Notes under the pieces: generated by a model
Databases searched by the model: none
Told to the model about the DNA's origin: nothing
What the model saw: the letters and a program-made list of their open reading frames with translations, nothing else
Position numbers and translations under genes: made by a program
Assembly (NCBI GenBank): GCA_003116875.1
Contig: BCKT01000003.1
Coordinates: 65,143-129,142, forward strand
Direction: 5' to 3'
DNA from: Takashimella koratensis
Taxonomy: Eukaryota; Basidiomycota; Tremellomycetes; Trichosporonales; Tetragoniomycetaceae
DNA: 64,000 bases
Shown: positions 10,846 to 22,707 of the stretch, in pieces
Layout: every line of letters begins with the position of its first letter
Numbering within the stretch: the first letter of the stretch is position 1

Positions 10846-11998
10846 TCAAAGGTCCGACGGGAGGTCGGGAACTGCAAAGTCCTCTTTGTAGTGCTCGGGC
10901 TGATCACGTAGCGAAACCATCAGCACTTGCCGCAAAGATCCAACCCTGCTCACTCACGTAGGCTCTAAAGTGGATCTTGCGCCCAGCTTCTTCAATCTCC
11001 TTGTCCTCCTCTGGCGTAAGACCAGGCAACGACTCGACCGCTCCGAGCTTCTTGATGTTCTCAGGCCTCGAGCTAGTCGTGACTGGGATAACCCCTCGAC
11101 CGAGGGTCCAAAGGAGAAGGACTGATGCCGAGTCGACGTCTTTCCCGGACTCTTTGGAGAGGCGGGTCGCGATGCGCTCGAGAATTGGTTTGAGAGGGCC
11201 GCCGGTCTTGTGCTTGACCACAGGAGCGAGAGGGCCAAAGGACTCGGTAATGATACCGTGCTCTTCGTGGATCTTGAGAACCGGGTCGAGCGCGGCAAGG
11301 AGGTACGGGTGGTACTCGACCTCTGCAAAGTCGTCAGCGGACGTCCATCTCCGTATCTAACATGTGACTAGTTCCCTATGCCACGTGAACTCACGGTTGA
11401 CGGCCGGCTTGATCTTGGCAACCTTGAAGACTTCTGCAAAGTCCTGAGGCCTGAAATTGGAGACACCCAGGCTGGTCCCCTTCAACGTGCCATCCTCGAC
11501 GAGCCCCTCGAGCACCTTCCAGAACCCGCCGATGTCGCCTTGCGGGACGTAGGGGTTGTGGACAAGCAAGAGGTCGGGGATGGTACCGAGGTTCTGGATT
11601 GATTCTTGGACTCGAGCGCGGATGTTCTCGGCGTTCGCTGGGCCCTGGGTGTCGGAGACTGCGCAGGTGGGGTCAGCAGGACCGGAGATTAGGCGACGAG
11701 ACCTGCACTGGCTAGGTATAGTAACTAGAGGGCAGGTTTCTCCACTATCAACGCTCGACTCACTCTTGGTGGTGATGTAAAGCTGGTCACGAGGGATACC
11801 CGAAGCCTCGATGGTAAGCTTGGTTGCGTCCTCTGTTCCGTAGCTCTGAGCGGTATCGATATGCCTTATACCGGCATCGAGTACTGCTTTCCCAATATCA
11901 CCCGTACGCTGGCCACCGCGGGCCAGGCCAGAGGTGCCGTTCCCCCATGCGATAGCGGGGATGGTGCGCCCGTCGATCAGGTTGAACGTCTTGACCAT
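10846..11998 (-). CDS. Aldo-keto reductase
   Basis: NAD(P)H-dependent carbonyl reductase of the AKR fold. Exons are 11998-11764, 11658-11395, 11322-10958 and 10899-10846, giving about 305 residues, normal for the family. The catalytic tetrad is visible: Asp and Tyr in GIRHIDTAQSYGTE, Lys in LYITTK, and His in LLLVHNPYV. The cofactor-binding part of the barrel shows GVSNFRP and later VIPVTTSSRPENI. I chose a last intron with donor after HFRAY because the joined exon gives a natural AKR-like tail (PEHYKEDFAVPDLPSDL). Reading through instead gives an unusual tail ending near 10904. The sequence looks closest to fungal AKRs acting on alpha-keto amides or short aldehydes. Substrate is inferred only from family. 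No targeting signal; probably cytosolic. Confidence 0.88.
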
Positions 11999-12464
11999 GG
12001 TACTGATGTTGCGTGTGAGAGGTATCGTGAGTATGTGAGTGCGGGGGAAGAGGAGGGTGATGGATCGATGACAGATATTGCACCCGGTGGGACGGTATAA
12101 GTACCCCCCGTGAGTGTGCGGGCAGGTGCGGCGTCCCCCACCACGATATGATGTCGACATCGCTAACCTCCACCGGTCGCTCCAAAGTCCCGTGCGATCC
12201 GGCGTTGGTATGGACCCTGGATCTCACTTCGCTCGCGTGCATTTATTCGACGAAATGACGAAAAGATGCATGACAACGAGGGGCGCAATCACTCGCAATC
12301 GTCTTGAAGGATCGCAATCTTGCTCTTGCTCTTGTACTGCTTCACAAAGCTGGATAACAAGATACATCTGCTGTCCCTTTTCACCCCGCCCAACCCCTCA
12401 CGCTAACCGTCGAAGGGAGCTGCGAGCACACCCACTTCTGATTGAGCCCTTCACAAGACTGAAG
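11999..12464. other. Intergenic
   Basis: It holds the AKR promoter side and the 3' side of the 12465-15208 gene. No gene is supported. Confidence 0.45.
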
Positions 12465-15208
12465 CTACCACCCTCCCTTTGCTTCCTCGTCGGCTCTTCG
12501 CATCGCGAACGCCATATCCGCCGCCATCGCGCTCTGACCTTCTTGCCATGCGCTGTCCATGGGAGCCTTTGTGAGGCCCGTCAGTCCCGTCACTCCTGTG
12601 TAAGGTACCTCTGTCCACCCTGTCTTTGGCTCGTACATTGTCTCCCCTTGAGATTGCTCCTCACTTCCAACCCCCTCTTCATTGGCCACCGCGTCCACCC
12701 CAGTTCCGGCCCTTTGACATACGGGGCACCTAGCGACGAACGCATGGGCGTCGGCTTCTATCGACATCCACCAGAACGTGGCTAGCAGAGCTTGGACCAT
12801 ATCGTTGGCTCCTACGTGTCCTCCGCTCTCATCGTAGTGCGCTTCATCAATGATCTCGTCCCTCACTGCTCCGCGGGGCGGGACAAGGAGCGCTGGTTCG
12901 TCGCTTTCAGGTCGGAGGTAGAGGAGACCGACATCCGAGAGGATAAAGTCGTCGTTGTCCCCTCCGGTGCGAAGGTCAGCGATGAGCGGGACCAGCTCAG
13001 GGTCTGAAGGGTAGGAAGCGAGCCAGCGGACGGTCTCGGGGTCGAGAGACGAAGCAGAGGCATCGGGACCAGGCATGACGGTGGCTCGTGGTGGAGCGAA
13101 GAAGGACTGCCCAGCACCATGTCGGACGTGCTGCATCTTCTCTGACGAGGGAGGGAGGAGGTACGCGGAAGGAGAAGGGTCGGGAGGGTGGTTGAAAGAC
13201 TTCCAAGACTTGGGCTAAGGTAGGTCAGAATGGTCACAGATGAGAACAGGTTAAAGTAGGAGACGATTGGGGTTAAGAGAGACTCACGAATGACGACAAG
13301 TAACGGACACCAGTGACGAAGGGGTCAAGCGTGCACAAGAACGCGATCAGGCCGACAAAGCTCCCCTCGCTACAAGAGTGACGATGTCAGAATTTGGGAT
13401 GCCAATATTTGAGTCGAGCTCACCCGTAGCTCGCCGAGGCGCCTGTCGCTGACGACACGTTGTGGACAAACACCACACTAGCGATGACCTGAGATATATA
13501 AGTCCACAACTCTTGTCTCTACCCAGTCTTCACTTACCACACCGAGTCCTAACGCCCCGACCAGCGTGGCGAAGATATGACCCACTGGCCCCCTTCTGTG
13601 CCCCCACCAAGCCCACCAAACCCATTCGTACCCTGTATACGGTTCGTGCCAGCACCTTGCTCTAATATCCACTTCGGCCTCCACTCCTGTCCGATCAGCA
13701 TCTCCCGGTGCCGCGAGGTGGTTGAAGGGTATGGAGAGAGCGAAGAACAGGTAGAAATGGAGAAAGGCAGTGACGGTTAGGTAGAAGGCTAAGAGCCACG
13801 CAAGAGCAACGAGACCGAAGAGCAGGGAAGCGATGGTCGAAAGCAGGAGAGAACCGGGGATCGTGTAGCTGGAATCGACGGTACCAAAGTCGCCTGCTTG
13901 GTAAGTTTGACACGTCGGGCTGAAGCAGTCAGCGAAGTGGTAAACCTTGAGCGGATTTGAGAGTACCCATGCGTTTGAGGTGTAGACTCACTCGGAGACA
14001 CCACTCTGACACCATCCTGTGGCACCCAATGCCATCGCCGTATCCGAGACCGACTTGACAAATGCACCTTCGGGGACGATGGCAAGTGAAGATGTACTAG
14101 ACCCTCCACTTGCCGAGACGGTTAGTAAGACGGCAGTTATCAGTGACAGGGCCGCAGTGACGAACGGTCTCCAGGTGAGGTAGTGGACTACCATCGCGGA
14201 TCGAGCGGGTGCCGTGGGTCGTTTCCGTGCTGAAGAGGGTGGAACGGGGTATCGCGGTGGAGCGACCGACATTCGGCCTAGCTGATGTTGTTGTTCCGGG
14301 TGTAAAAAGTTGGGTCCATTCGATCCGAAACTACCGCGTTCAGGTCGCGGATCGGCGAACGGCTCATGAACTTGAGCAGTGGGTAGCGGAGCTGTAGGCA
14401 AGGGCGGGACGTGAGACACCCCGCCTCCGTTGTGGTGGGGGTTGACCAAGTGCCCAAGGTCGAGAATAGAAGGGTAGGTGGATCGCCTGGTATTCGTGAA
14501 TCGACGGACGAGGTGGGCAGAGTTATGTCTGCGGGGTTGGTATGGCGGAGAATGTGATGCGGGCGGGATGGGTACAGGTGACGGTGCGCCTGCAAAGCTG
14601 CTTCTTCGCTGGTGTCCGTACTGCTGCCCGTATTGTCCTTGTCCATAACCTTGGTTGAACGCTGAATCCCTCGGGGTCCCTCGATGCTCGATGGACTGGG
14701 GGGATGCGACAAAGGTCACTGGTCGCGGGACCGTATCGTATCCTTCTTCTTCATCGATGAAACCCAACAATGGCGCAGCGGTTCGACTCGTCGCGGGTCC
14801 AGTCCACGAGCTTTGCGTCCAGGCAGTGGCGGGCTCGTGCCCTATACCATGCTCGTGGCCGGCTTCGGTGGTCTCCCCACAGTCTGATCGGACGTACACC
14901 GGTGTCTCACGCTCGTCGTACACCTCGGTATGTTCGCTCACCCTCTGACCCCGGTCGGAGGGGTGATCGAACGGGTTGGTAGCGTTGGGCAGGTTTGTCC
15001 CGTGGATAGAGTAGGTAGGGTGAGGCGGAAGCGGTGGGTGCGCCCCTCCTCCGACCCATGAATGCTGAGAGTAGTCTGTAGGCGGTCGAGCAGTGGAATA
15101 AGGGAAGACAGACGAAGCGCGGTCGTTGGTTATACTAGGTGAGGCAGGGTAAGAGGAGTAATTAGATGGCGCGGAGAGACGGCGGTTGTGTTTTGGTCGA
15201 GGCGGCAT
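12465..15208 (-). CDS. PalI-like multipass membrane protein with C-terminal integrase-type H2C2 zinc finger
   Basis: Five exons (15208-13992, 13919-13538, 13488-13424, 13369-13288, 13214-12465) join in frame to about 830 residues. Residues 1-340 are disordered and rich in Pro, Ser, His and Tyr. A membrane region follows: a first helix (FVTAALSLITAVLLTVSA), an outer loop with a claudin-like Cys pair (TGWCQSGV and PTCQTY), and then further helices (GSLLLSTIASLLFGLVALAW, HIFATLVGALGLGVV and the exon 3-4 stretch). This matches the general PalI/SUR7 tetraspan plan. Exon 5 then encodes a motif typical of Gypsy-type integrase zinc-binding domains: His in EAHYDESGGH, a conserved FWW, and the pair CPVC. 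The splice linking exon 4 to exon 5 is phase 0 and well formed. The alternative is two genes, with the second starting at the ATG at 13136. Confidence 0.68.
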
Positions 15209-15592
15209 TGCCGGTGGGCACGGTTACAGCGAGTTAACGGGTCTAGGCCAAGTAGATGAAGTGACAGGGGTATCGAGGTCAGTCAGTGGTAAGTGGGGTC
15301 AGTGGTACCCTGCATTGTTGGCGATCTAGCTGGTCACGGAGAGGGGCTGAGACGCGTCAAAGGATGAATCACAAAGGTTAGTCGCGGGGTAGGTAGGGTG
15401 AAGATCCGCCGCAGATATCTGTACTGGATGTACAGACAATATGAGGGCGGACCTCAATTCGGTGTAAATGTTTATGAGTGACATGACTGTACGAAAAGAA
15501 CGCTATTCACGATCTCAGACGAGGACAAGGAAGTTCTTGTAATTGTGGGTTCACAGGCTGACTGTAAACCTCCTCCTGAACTCACTTCTCCC
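15209..15592. other. Intergenic
   Basis: It holds the promoter side of the PalI-like gene and the 3' side of the next minus-strand gene. Nothing else is supported. Confidence 0.45.
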
Positions 15593-18320
15593 TCAGCAGG
15601 ACCAATCATGTACGTCAAGCTCCTGAACTTCCTCGACCCTCATCTCCTCCTCAAACTCATCGCACCCTCTTCCATCCGAGAACTCTCTCCAATCCCTCTC
15701 TTCCCATCCTCCAGGTTTCACCTCATGTAAACCCGCTTCGTAATTCTTCCACCTCCACCTCTCACAACTCTCTGTCCAAGTCCAGAACAAAGGTCCTGAT
15801 TGAGCTTGTTTCTTCTCTGACGACATGCGTTTCGGGTCAGTCGCCATCATCTCAACCATACGCATGGCCATCTTCAGGTCGTCCATCTTGAGAGGACCGT
15901 CAGCGTCAAGACCCATCATTCGCGCAACGACTTCGGCTTCGCGTAAGGGATCGTGTTGCTTGTACGCAGGCTCGGCGCGCGCTTTCGCGTCTTTCGCCCG
16001 GGCCTCGGCTTTGGCCTTTTCATCCGCTTTGGCTTTGTCGTCCGCCTTGGCGTTGTCGTCACCCTTGGGCTTGGCGTCATCCTTGTTGTCTCCCTTCTTG
16101 TCGACACCCTTTTCGACGTCGACCTTGTCACCATCCTTGACAGCAACACCAACCACCTCGACCTCCGCCTCATGTTTGGCATCTTTGTCTCCCTTCTCAT
16201 CCTTTTCCTTCACGATGACACCAATCTCGTGCTTCTCTGCGCCTTTGTCTTGACGCTCATGGACTGGCTCGCCGTCCAGCACTTTGACGTTGCTCGCGGG
16301 GGATTCGGCCGCTTTCTCGATTTCAGGCTTGACAACGTGTTCCTTGACTTCTTCCTTCTCGGCTTTGCCATCCTTCTCGGCTTTGCCATCCTTCTCGGCT
16401 TGGCCATCCTTCTCCTCCTTGGCCTTTCCTCCCTCCTTGCCCTCCTTGCCCTCCTTGCCGTTCTTGGCATCTTCCTCCTTCCCTTCTTTGCCATCCTTGT
16501 CCTTGCCATCCTTGCCATCCTTCCCACCCCTGGCTTTCCTCCTCCTCTCCTCCTCCTCCTTCCTCTTCCTCTCCTCCATCTTCCTCGCCCTATAGACTGC
16601 CTCTTTCTTCTTCCTCTCCTCCGCCTGTTTGGCTTTGATCATCTCCCCAAACACTCGGTCATTGGGCGTCGTCACAAGCATCTCGAATTTCCCACTGGGT
16701 TTCTCGGGTTTCCAGTTCAACCATTCGTCAGAACGAATCATGAAGTACCCATGAGAGAGGACGAGGAAACACGTCGTGGGTTCGTATGAACTCGGCCTGG
16801 AGATTGGTTTCTGTGACTGGTACCCAGAAGAAACGTCAAGTTAGCAGAGATTCCAGACAGAGGCGGTTCCAGTTGCTCACCTGGAGGTTGTACGTGCACT
16901 GCAAGCCGACAGTCGCGAGCGTCTCTTCCAAACCCGCCTTTGTCCACTCGACAGGCGGCTCGACCTGTTCCTTGGCAATTCTCTCAATCTCTGCCTGTTC
17001 CTTGTCCTCTTCCTCCTTCTTGGCGGTGGCCTTGCCGACCTTGTCACCTTTGTCGGCCTTCTCTTTGTGGACCGAGTCTTGGCCCGACTTGTCTTCCTTG
17101 TCGGCAGCCACCTCGCGCTCGTATCTCTCCACCTTGCGACGCTCCTTGATCTCTTTCTCATCCATCTTGCGGGTGTGGTCCATGAGATGTTGGCCAGCAT
17201 TGGGCTCGGACCAATCGTACCTCCCCCAGAACACCTGTGCGTTCATCTATACCACTGCGTCAGCACTTCTACCTCCATTTCTACTTCTTGGATATTAAAC
17301 TTAACTTACCTCCTGGTTTGGAGCCTCGACGAGGTCATTCCACAACTCGAGCACGATCTGCTCTGCGCTCTTTGGCAAGGGCCTGATCACTCTGGCTCGT
17401 CTGTCCGCGTCCATCTCTCTCTGCCTCTGCCTATCCGTCTCTCCCTTCAACCTCGCGAGTGCCTCTCGCTCCGGCCTGTCTCTCCACTGTTCGACAAACC
17501 ACCCGTCTTTCACAGGGTCGATGTACATCTCGACAGCTTGAACGGCCTTGGCGTACGCATGGTATGCACCTCGAGGGTCGGGCTGGATAGGTGGGTAAGG
17601 ACGGAGAGGGTGGAGGTCGAGACGGGTTCGAGGAGGGCGGAAAGGGGCGGGAGTGAGAAGGCGCAAGGGCTCGGGTGGGGTATCCTCGGGTTTGTCAGAC
17701 TTGTCATCTTTGGTGTTGACGTCTTTGTCTTTGGCGTCTTTGGGATCCTTGTTGTCCTTGGTGTCCTTGTCGGCGTCTTTGACGTCAGGCTGTTTGGGTT
17801 CTCGGTCCCCCTCGACAGCTTTGAACGCCTCGTCAGCTTCATTGAGAGCAGCGTCTTCGCGCTCCTGTTGCTTTTTCAGCAAAGCAGGCATGGGTCCGGG
17901 AGTGGGGGGTTCGGCACCGGGTGCGGATGTTGGCGGCTCGGGGAGGTTTGAGGCTGGCGACTGTGGTTCGAGGTCGGGTTTGACACGGAGGACCGGAGTC
18001 GCAGGTGTCGCTGGGACGATTGGGGAGATCTCCCCAGATTCGGGCTGGTTTGCACCGTTGGGGCCCGCTTTGTCGTCGACTTTCTTGGAGGGGTCGTTGT
18101 TCCCGTTCGCAATCTCGACGACGTGCTCGTCTTTTGCGTTGTCGTTGGGTTTTGCACCGTCTTTGCCAGCATCTTTGCCAGCGTCTTTGCCAGCGTCCTT
18201 GTCGACCTTGTTTTTCTCGCGGTCGTCTTTCATGTCGTCTTTCTTGGCGACGAGGCGAGGAGGGGCTGGGTGGACCGCGACTGCCAGAGGCGGCGGGACG
18301 CGGTATTTATGGAGCGACAT
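15593..18320 (-). CDS. Lys/Asp/Glu-rich low-complexity protein, unknown function
   Basis: Three exons (18320-17310, 17246-16881, 16817-15593), both introns phase 0, encode about 867 residues. The N-terminal part contains a short tandem repeat (KDAGKDAGKDAGKDG) and long KD/KE-rich disorder. An ordered helical region near residues 240-340 (RGAYHAYAKAVQAVEMYI, EQIVLELWNDLVEAPN) continues into exon 2 (VFWGRYDWSEPNAGQHLM). Exon 3 begins with a Trp-rich ordered segment (SDEWLNWKPEKPSGKFEM). It passes through long KDGK/KEGK/KADDKAKADEK repeats and ends in another ordered Trp-rich block (GPLFWTWTESCERWRWKNY). No signal peptide or membrane helix. The antisense strand carries long hydrophobic open frames that are only shadows of the Lys/Asp/Glu codon bias. 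The gene at 40801-41943 has a similar KDGKEGKE tail and may be a distant relative. Confidence 0.7.
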
Positions 18321-19508
18321 GGCTACTCCTGATGAAGGGTGCGAATGGAAGGGTGCAGAGGAGACGGATCAGAGGGTGCAAAGGCCAGTTGGGAAGGGAA
18401 CAGATGGAAGGGTGGGATTGGGAGTGGGATGTAGTAGGATGTGGTGGGGCTGAGAGGGTAGGGAGGTTGAGGTAAGCCTCTTCGATGAGAGAGAGGGTAG
18501 AGGGGAGTAAGCAGATGAGCAAGTGGAGAGTAGAAGTAAGAGGCGATGAGGCTTGTGTGTGCTGGGTGGAACGTTCTAGTCTGTCGGGGTATGAAGACGT
18601 TCACTCTCAGCCGTATTTGAGGGTCAGCACTAGCGCCGAGGGTGAACAACGAGGAGATTGGTAAGAGACCTCTTGGAGCGGCTGCACTCGCGCCATGTTT
18701 GCTGAGACAGCGAGAGCCTCGACCCCGACGTAGAAAGGTAGGATACGGGAGAAGAAAAGAGCGACGTTGGTTGGCGTAAAGGCGAGTACAAAGGATTGAA
18801 CCAGAGTCTCGGGGGGGAGTAAGGATCCTTTGTCCCCATGGATGGTGCTAGAGGTGAGTAGGGTGTAGGTGGGGGTATGTGACCGCGGTGCATGGGAGCA
18901 GAAGAGAGAGAGGGAGGGAGGGAGGGAGGGAAAGAGGGGACAAGGAGATGGTGAGCAGGGGGTTACCGACGGATTTGCAACGCAGAGTGCAAATTGGAGG
19001 ATGTCAGGATAGGTGAAGCGATGGATGGATGCGATATGTTGATCATAAGAAGAGAGATGGGGACAAAGAAGTGCTGTGGAAGCAGCAACAGTTTGAGATG
19101 GTAGGACTCTACTGGGTTGAGAGACGTCGTAATGGATGCAACGATGCAAAGATGCCAGTGAGAAATGTCAAGTACGACGATGGTTGTGTATGCATCCAAT
19201 CCCCCCCCACCTTGGTCCCCCACTCTGAGGTTAAGGTGTCAATGACTGACTCCGATCGAGCCGAGATGCTGTCGGGGAAAGCGCCGAAGTGAACTCAGGG
19301 CTGGATAAAACCTACCGGACGATAACCAACGATGGTCACCAAGACTCAAGACAAGTTGGTCGAGAGAGGACGAGCAGAGGTGACCAAAGTGAGAGGTAGA
19401 TAAAGGATTCACGACCCAATTCACCGTTTGAGCGTGACCCCAACCACGCCTCTCTTTCACCATCACTCATCTCTTCACTCTCCTCACTTGCTTCAGCCAC
19501 CTACCATC
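18321..19508. other. Divergent intergenic region with one ambiguous minus-strand frame
   Basis: About 1.2 kb between divergent genes. A minus-strand frame at 18607-18840 encodes a hydrophobic stretch (TLVQSFVLAFTPTNVALFF, then RILPFYVGVEALAVSANMA) that looks more protein-like than its other frames. I could not build start or splice sites that make a convincing gene. A G-A-rich stretch (GGGA repeats) lies near 18905-18940. Otherwise the region is promoter for the two flanking genes. Confidence 0.35.
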
Positions 19509-21335
19509 ATGAGAGTCGACACCGATCTCACTGTCAGTAGTAGCCAGGTCAATGGTGTCAATGGCCAGGCCAACGGACACGTCGACCTCGAGGTGATCCG
19601 CTTCACCAATGGCTACATTGCCTTGTCCAACGGAACTGTAAGTGATTCCCACCAATGCTTGATCACATCCAACCACGACTAAAACCCATCTCTCCTATCC
19701 AAACCACACCTCATCCACTTCTCTCTACTTCGTCATACTCCACATGCACGTACTCACCCACTCAGGCAGTCCAGGGGGACCTCTACATCTCCCATGGCCG
19801 AATCATCTCGGGTCAATCCGCATTCTTCGATTCTCTCCGTCCACCTATCCGCACTATCGACCTTGCAGGCAACATCCTCTCTCCTGGTCTTATCGATGTG
19901 CAGATCAACGGAGCCTACGGGGTCGATTTCTCAGAGTTGACTGATGATGAGGGTTACCTTGAGGGACTAGATAAAGTCGCCAAGAGGATCGTAGAGACGG
20001 GAACGACGAGTTTCTTGCCGACTATTATTACCCAAAAAGAGGAGCTGTACGCAAAGGTGAGTTTGACTTGATGACGACCCCGCGGGAGACCTTGATGTCC
20101 AAGCTAACCCACCCAGCTTCTCAGCCTGTTGCAGCCGCGGTCGACATCAGGAGCGGCCCATGTACTTGGCTACCACGCCGAGGGTCCCTTCCTACACCCT
20201 CTTCGTCGGGGGGCACACGACCACGCCCTCCTCCTTCGCGCAACCTCGGGCGTCTCCTCCTTCGACTCCGTTTACGGACCGGGGCTCGACCAACCCGGAG
20301 TGAAAATGATCACCCTCGCTCCTGACGTTGAGGGAGTGATGGATGCGATTCCGGAACTGGTGCAGAGAGGGGTGGTGGTTAGTATCGGACATAGCGATGC
20401 GAGTTTGGAAGTTGCTACGAGGGCAGTAGACAAGGGCGCGAGGATGATTACTCATCTCTTCAAGTGAGTAGAGCCTGTGCCATTGCTGGGAACCAACGCG
20501 GAAGAGGTTGGAGAGGAGGATGGGGAGGAGAGAGTACGGGGGACTGGATGGGATGGATAGGGTATAGGGTAGATGACTTGGCTGACTCCCCCAGCGCAAT
20601 GCCGCCAATTCACCACCGCGACCCGGGCGTGATCGGGCTCCTCGGCGATCCTCAGAGACATATCAACTACGGGATCATTGTCGATGGACTTCACTCTCAC
20701 CCGAACACCGTGCGGATAGCTTACGATGCCGCCAAGGGATCTTGCGTTCTTGTCACTGATGGTGAGTGCTTGAGCTGTGTGGTACTCAGTCCCATCCAAC
20801 AGCAGCAGTTCACCTACTCGTTGTGTTTCGGTTTCTACACGTTTGCAGACATAGTCGTTCCACAAAGGATACGCGCTGACACCCCGCAGCGCAAAGCATA
20901 ATGGACCCGGGACTGCCTGATGGTGTCCACGACTGGCGACCAGGAGTCAAGTTCCGCAAAGAGGGCCTCAAGGTGGTCATTGACGGCACTGATACCCTTG
21001 CAGGGAGGTAAGTCTATCTGTGCTCAGATCCGTTTCCCCGTTCCCATCCTCGTGAGCTGACAACGCTCAGTGCCATTCCATTCCACGAGACAATCATCAA
21101 CCTCGCTCGATACGCTTCCATCCCGCTCCCGGAAGCACTGGTCTGCGCAACCCGAAACCCGGCGCGCATGCTGGGTGGAGCAATCGCGCAGAGGAAGGGA
21201 CGGCTGGAAGTTGGGTACGATGCGGACCTTGCGGTGTTTGATTGGACAGGAAAGGTGGTCAGTACGTGGGTCATGGGAGAGGAGGTATGGAGAGCGGGCT
21301 GGGTCAAGGATGGGGATAAGCTCGACGCAAAGTAG
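19509..21335 (+). CDS. DAC1: N-acetylglucosamine-6-phosphate deacetylase
   Basis: Converts GlcNAc-6-phosphate to glucosamine-6-phosphate plus acetate, the committed deacetylation step of GlcNAc catabolism in the cytosol. Six exons (19509-19637, 19766-20055, 20117-20463, 20595-20761, 20890-21007, 21071-21335) give about 438 residues, slightly longer than bacterial NagA because of a short N-terminal extension. Family signatures appear in order: the start of the amidohydrolase barrel with GLIDVQINGAYGVDF, the metal-site GYHAEGPF, SIGHSDA, MITHLFNAM, the substrate-binding DGLHSHPNTV, and the catalytic Asp in LVTDA. The C-terminus has TRNPARMLGG and the closing beta sandwich (GYDADLAVFDW). The Asn of HLFNAM is created across an exon junction, which supports that splice. 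No other GlcNAc genes are recognisable nearby, so there is no evident cluster. Confidence 0.95.
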
Positions 21336-21351
21336 CGTCGTTTTAGCAGAT

Positions 21352-21368
21352 GGGGGGGGGGGGGGGGG
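21352..21368. repeat. G17 homopolymer run
   Basis: Seventeen consecutive G bases directly downstream of the GlcNAc-6-P deacetylase stop codon, probably in its 3' UTR. It is prone to length error in sequencing. Confidence 0.85.
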
Positions 21369-21548
21369 CGCCGTAAAGGTTGGGATTGTGAGTTTGTTTT
21401 AGGTTGCAGATGAGTCTTGAGAGCGGGCAAGGATGTGACTACTACACAGGGCAAGGCTAGGAGTGTACACATAGATCGGCATGCATACCAGTATTACTCT
21501 ACAGCGACGTCTACGTTTACCTGTTTGCCTGCGCCTTGACGCCTTGGT

Positions 21549-22707
21549 CTACGCCTTGGAGTGGTGGTCGACAAACTCGAGGATGGGGACAATGTACTTG
21601 TCCCAGCCGGGAACGTCGGGGCCCTGTTATGTCAGCGGAAAGTACAGATCCAAGTACGAAGCAGAGCTGATCCCTTGGCTTCCATTGGCTGCCCCCAATG
21701 CGACTCACGGTGTACTTGTGGTCAAACTCGTGAACCATACCCGGCTCGTACGACTCGCCTACTGGCACGCCCAAGCCTCTCAGCTTCTCTGCAAGCTCGA
21801 TCGCGCCTGAGAGCGGGGTGACTGGGTCCGCCTCTCCATGCAGGAAGAACGTCGGTGGGAACCTCGGGTCCTTGTCGAGGATATGTAAAGCCGACAACGC
21901 CTTGGCATGCTCCTCAAACTCTTCTTCAGTCGCGAACGTATCGTGTCGAAGGAGAGTGTACATGAGGAGGTTGGTTGTCCGGAGGTACTTTTTCATCTCC
22001 CATTGGAAATACTGCTTGTCGTCGTATTTGTAATCTGGGAGACCCCAGAGTCGAGCGAGTTCGGTATCGGGGTAGTCAAAGTGGAATGGACAGAGGGTTA
22101 CTGCCTTGGACGGGTCTCGCTCTTCGATACCTCGTTTCACTTCTTCCTCACTCCATCGACCACTGAGGGGTTGGATATCGAGTGGGGAACGCGGCGCACC
22201 GGGTTTGCTACGTGCGTTGAGGAAGTTGAAACCGCCGTAGATGGGGACGATAACCTTGGCCATCGGAGTCAAGCGCGAGACCATGTTAGTTGCCAACGAT
22301 GCGCCGGCCGAGTCGCCCAAGAGGATGTACCTATCGATATCGACTTTACCGATCCCGATCGCCGATTCGAGGTTGGCACGACACCACTTGTACGCGTCTT
22401 TCACGTCCTCGATGATCTCGTCCATCCCGACTTGAGGGGTATATCTGTACCCTACGGAGACAGTGTGGATACCCTTGCTCCGAAAACCGGGTACGATCCA
22501 GGGATTAGGGAGGACGTGACCGAACCCTTGGGCAAAGGCGCCGCCGTGGATGTTGAGAGCCCAGGGAGAAGGGGATGTCACGGATTGAGCTGCCCAAACG
22601 CGGAGGAGGAGAGGGACTCCGTGTTTAGTAGCGTAGATGTGATCGGTGAAGGGGGTAGGAACCGGCGCGAGGACGGCCTTGGGCGCGGCGTAGATGACTT
22701 GGGGCAT
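21549..22707 (-). CDS. Alpha/beta hydrolase (HSL-like, esterase/lipase fold-3)
   Basis: Two exons, 22707-21709 and 21623-21549, give about 358 residues. Diagnostic elements are the oxyanion-hole motif HGGAF in NIHGGAFAQG, the nucleophile elbow GDSAG in LLGDSAGASLA, the acid Asp in LHGEADPVTP, and the catalytic His near MVHEFDH. These place it in the hormone-sensitive-lipase-like branch of serine hydrolases (carboxylesterases, some amidases). I chose the ATG at 22707 because upstream in-frame sequence is Pro/Ser-rich and looks like 5' leader, even though the frame stays open much farther. No signal peptide; probably cytosolic. The substrate cannot be read from the sequence. It is convergent with the GlcNAc-6-P deacetylase gene, with about 210 bases between the stops. 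Confidence 0.88.

Noticed and set aside
10904..10957. Read-through C-terminus of the aldo-keto reductase
   Set aside because: A GTGAGT donor after HFRAY with a CAG acceptor at 10900 gives a more natural family tail; the read-through tail looks like intron sequence.
15953..16789. Long plus-strand open frame rich in Leu, Phe and Val
   Set aside because: It is the antisense shadow of the Lys/Asp/Glu-rich minus-strand exon; AAG/GAC/GAG codons read backwards give Leu/Val/Phe. It has no start context or introns of its own.
17067..17951. Second long plus-strand open frame opposite the same gene
   Set aside because: Same codon-bias shadow effect. The minus-strand model splices cleanly and has ordered segments.
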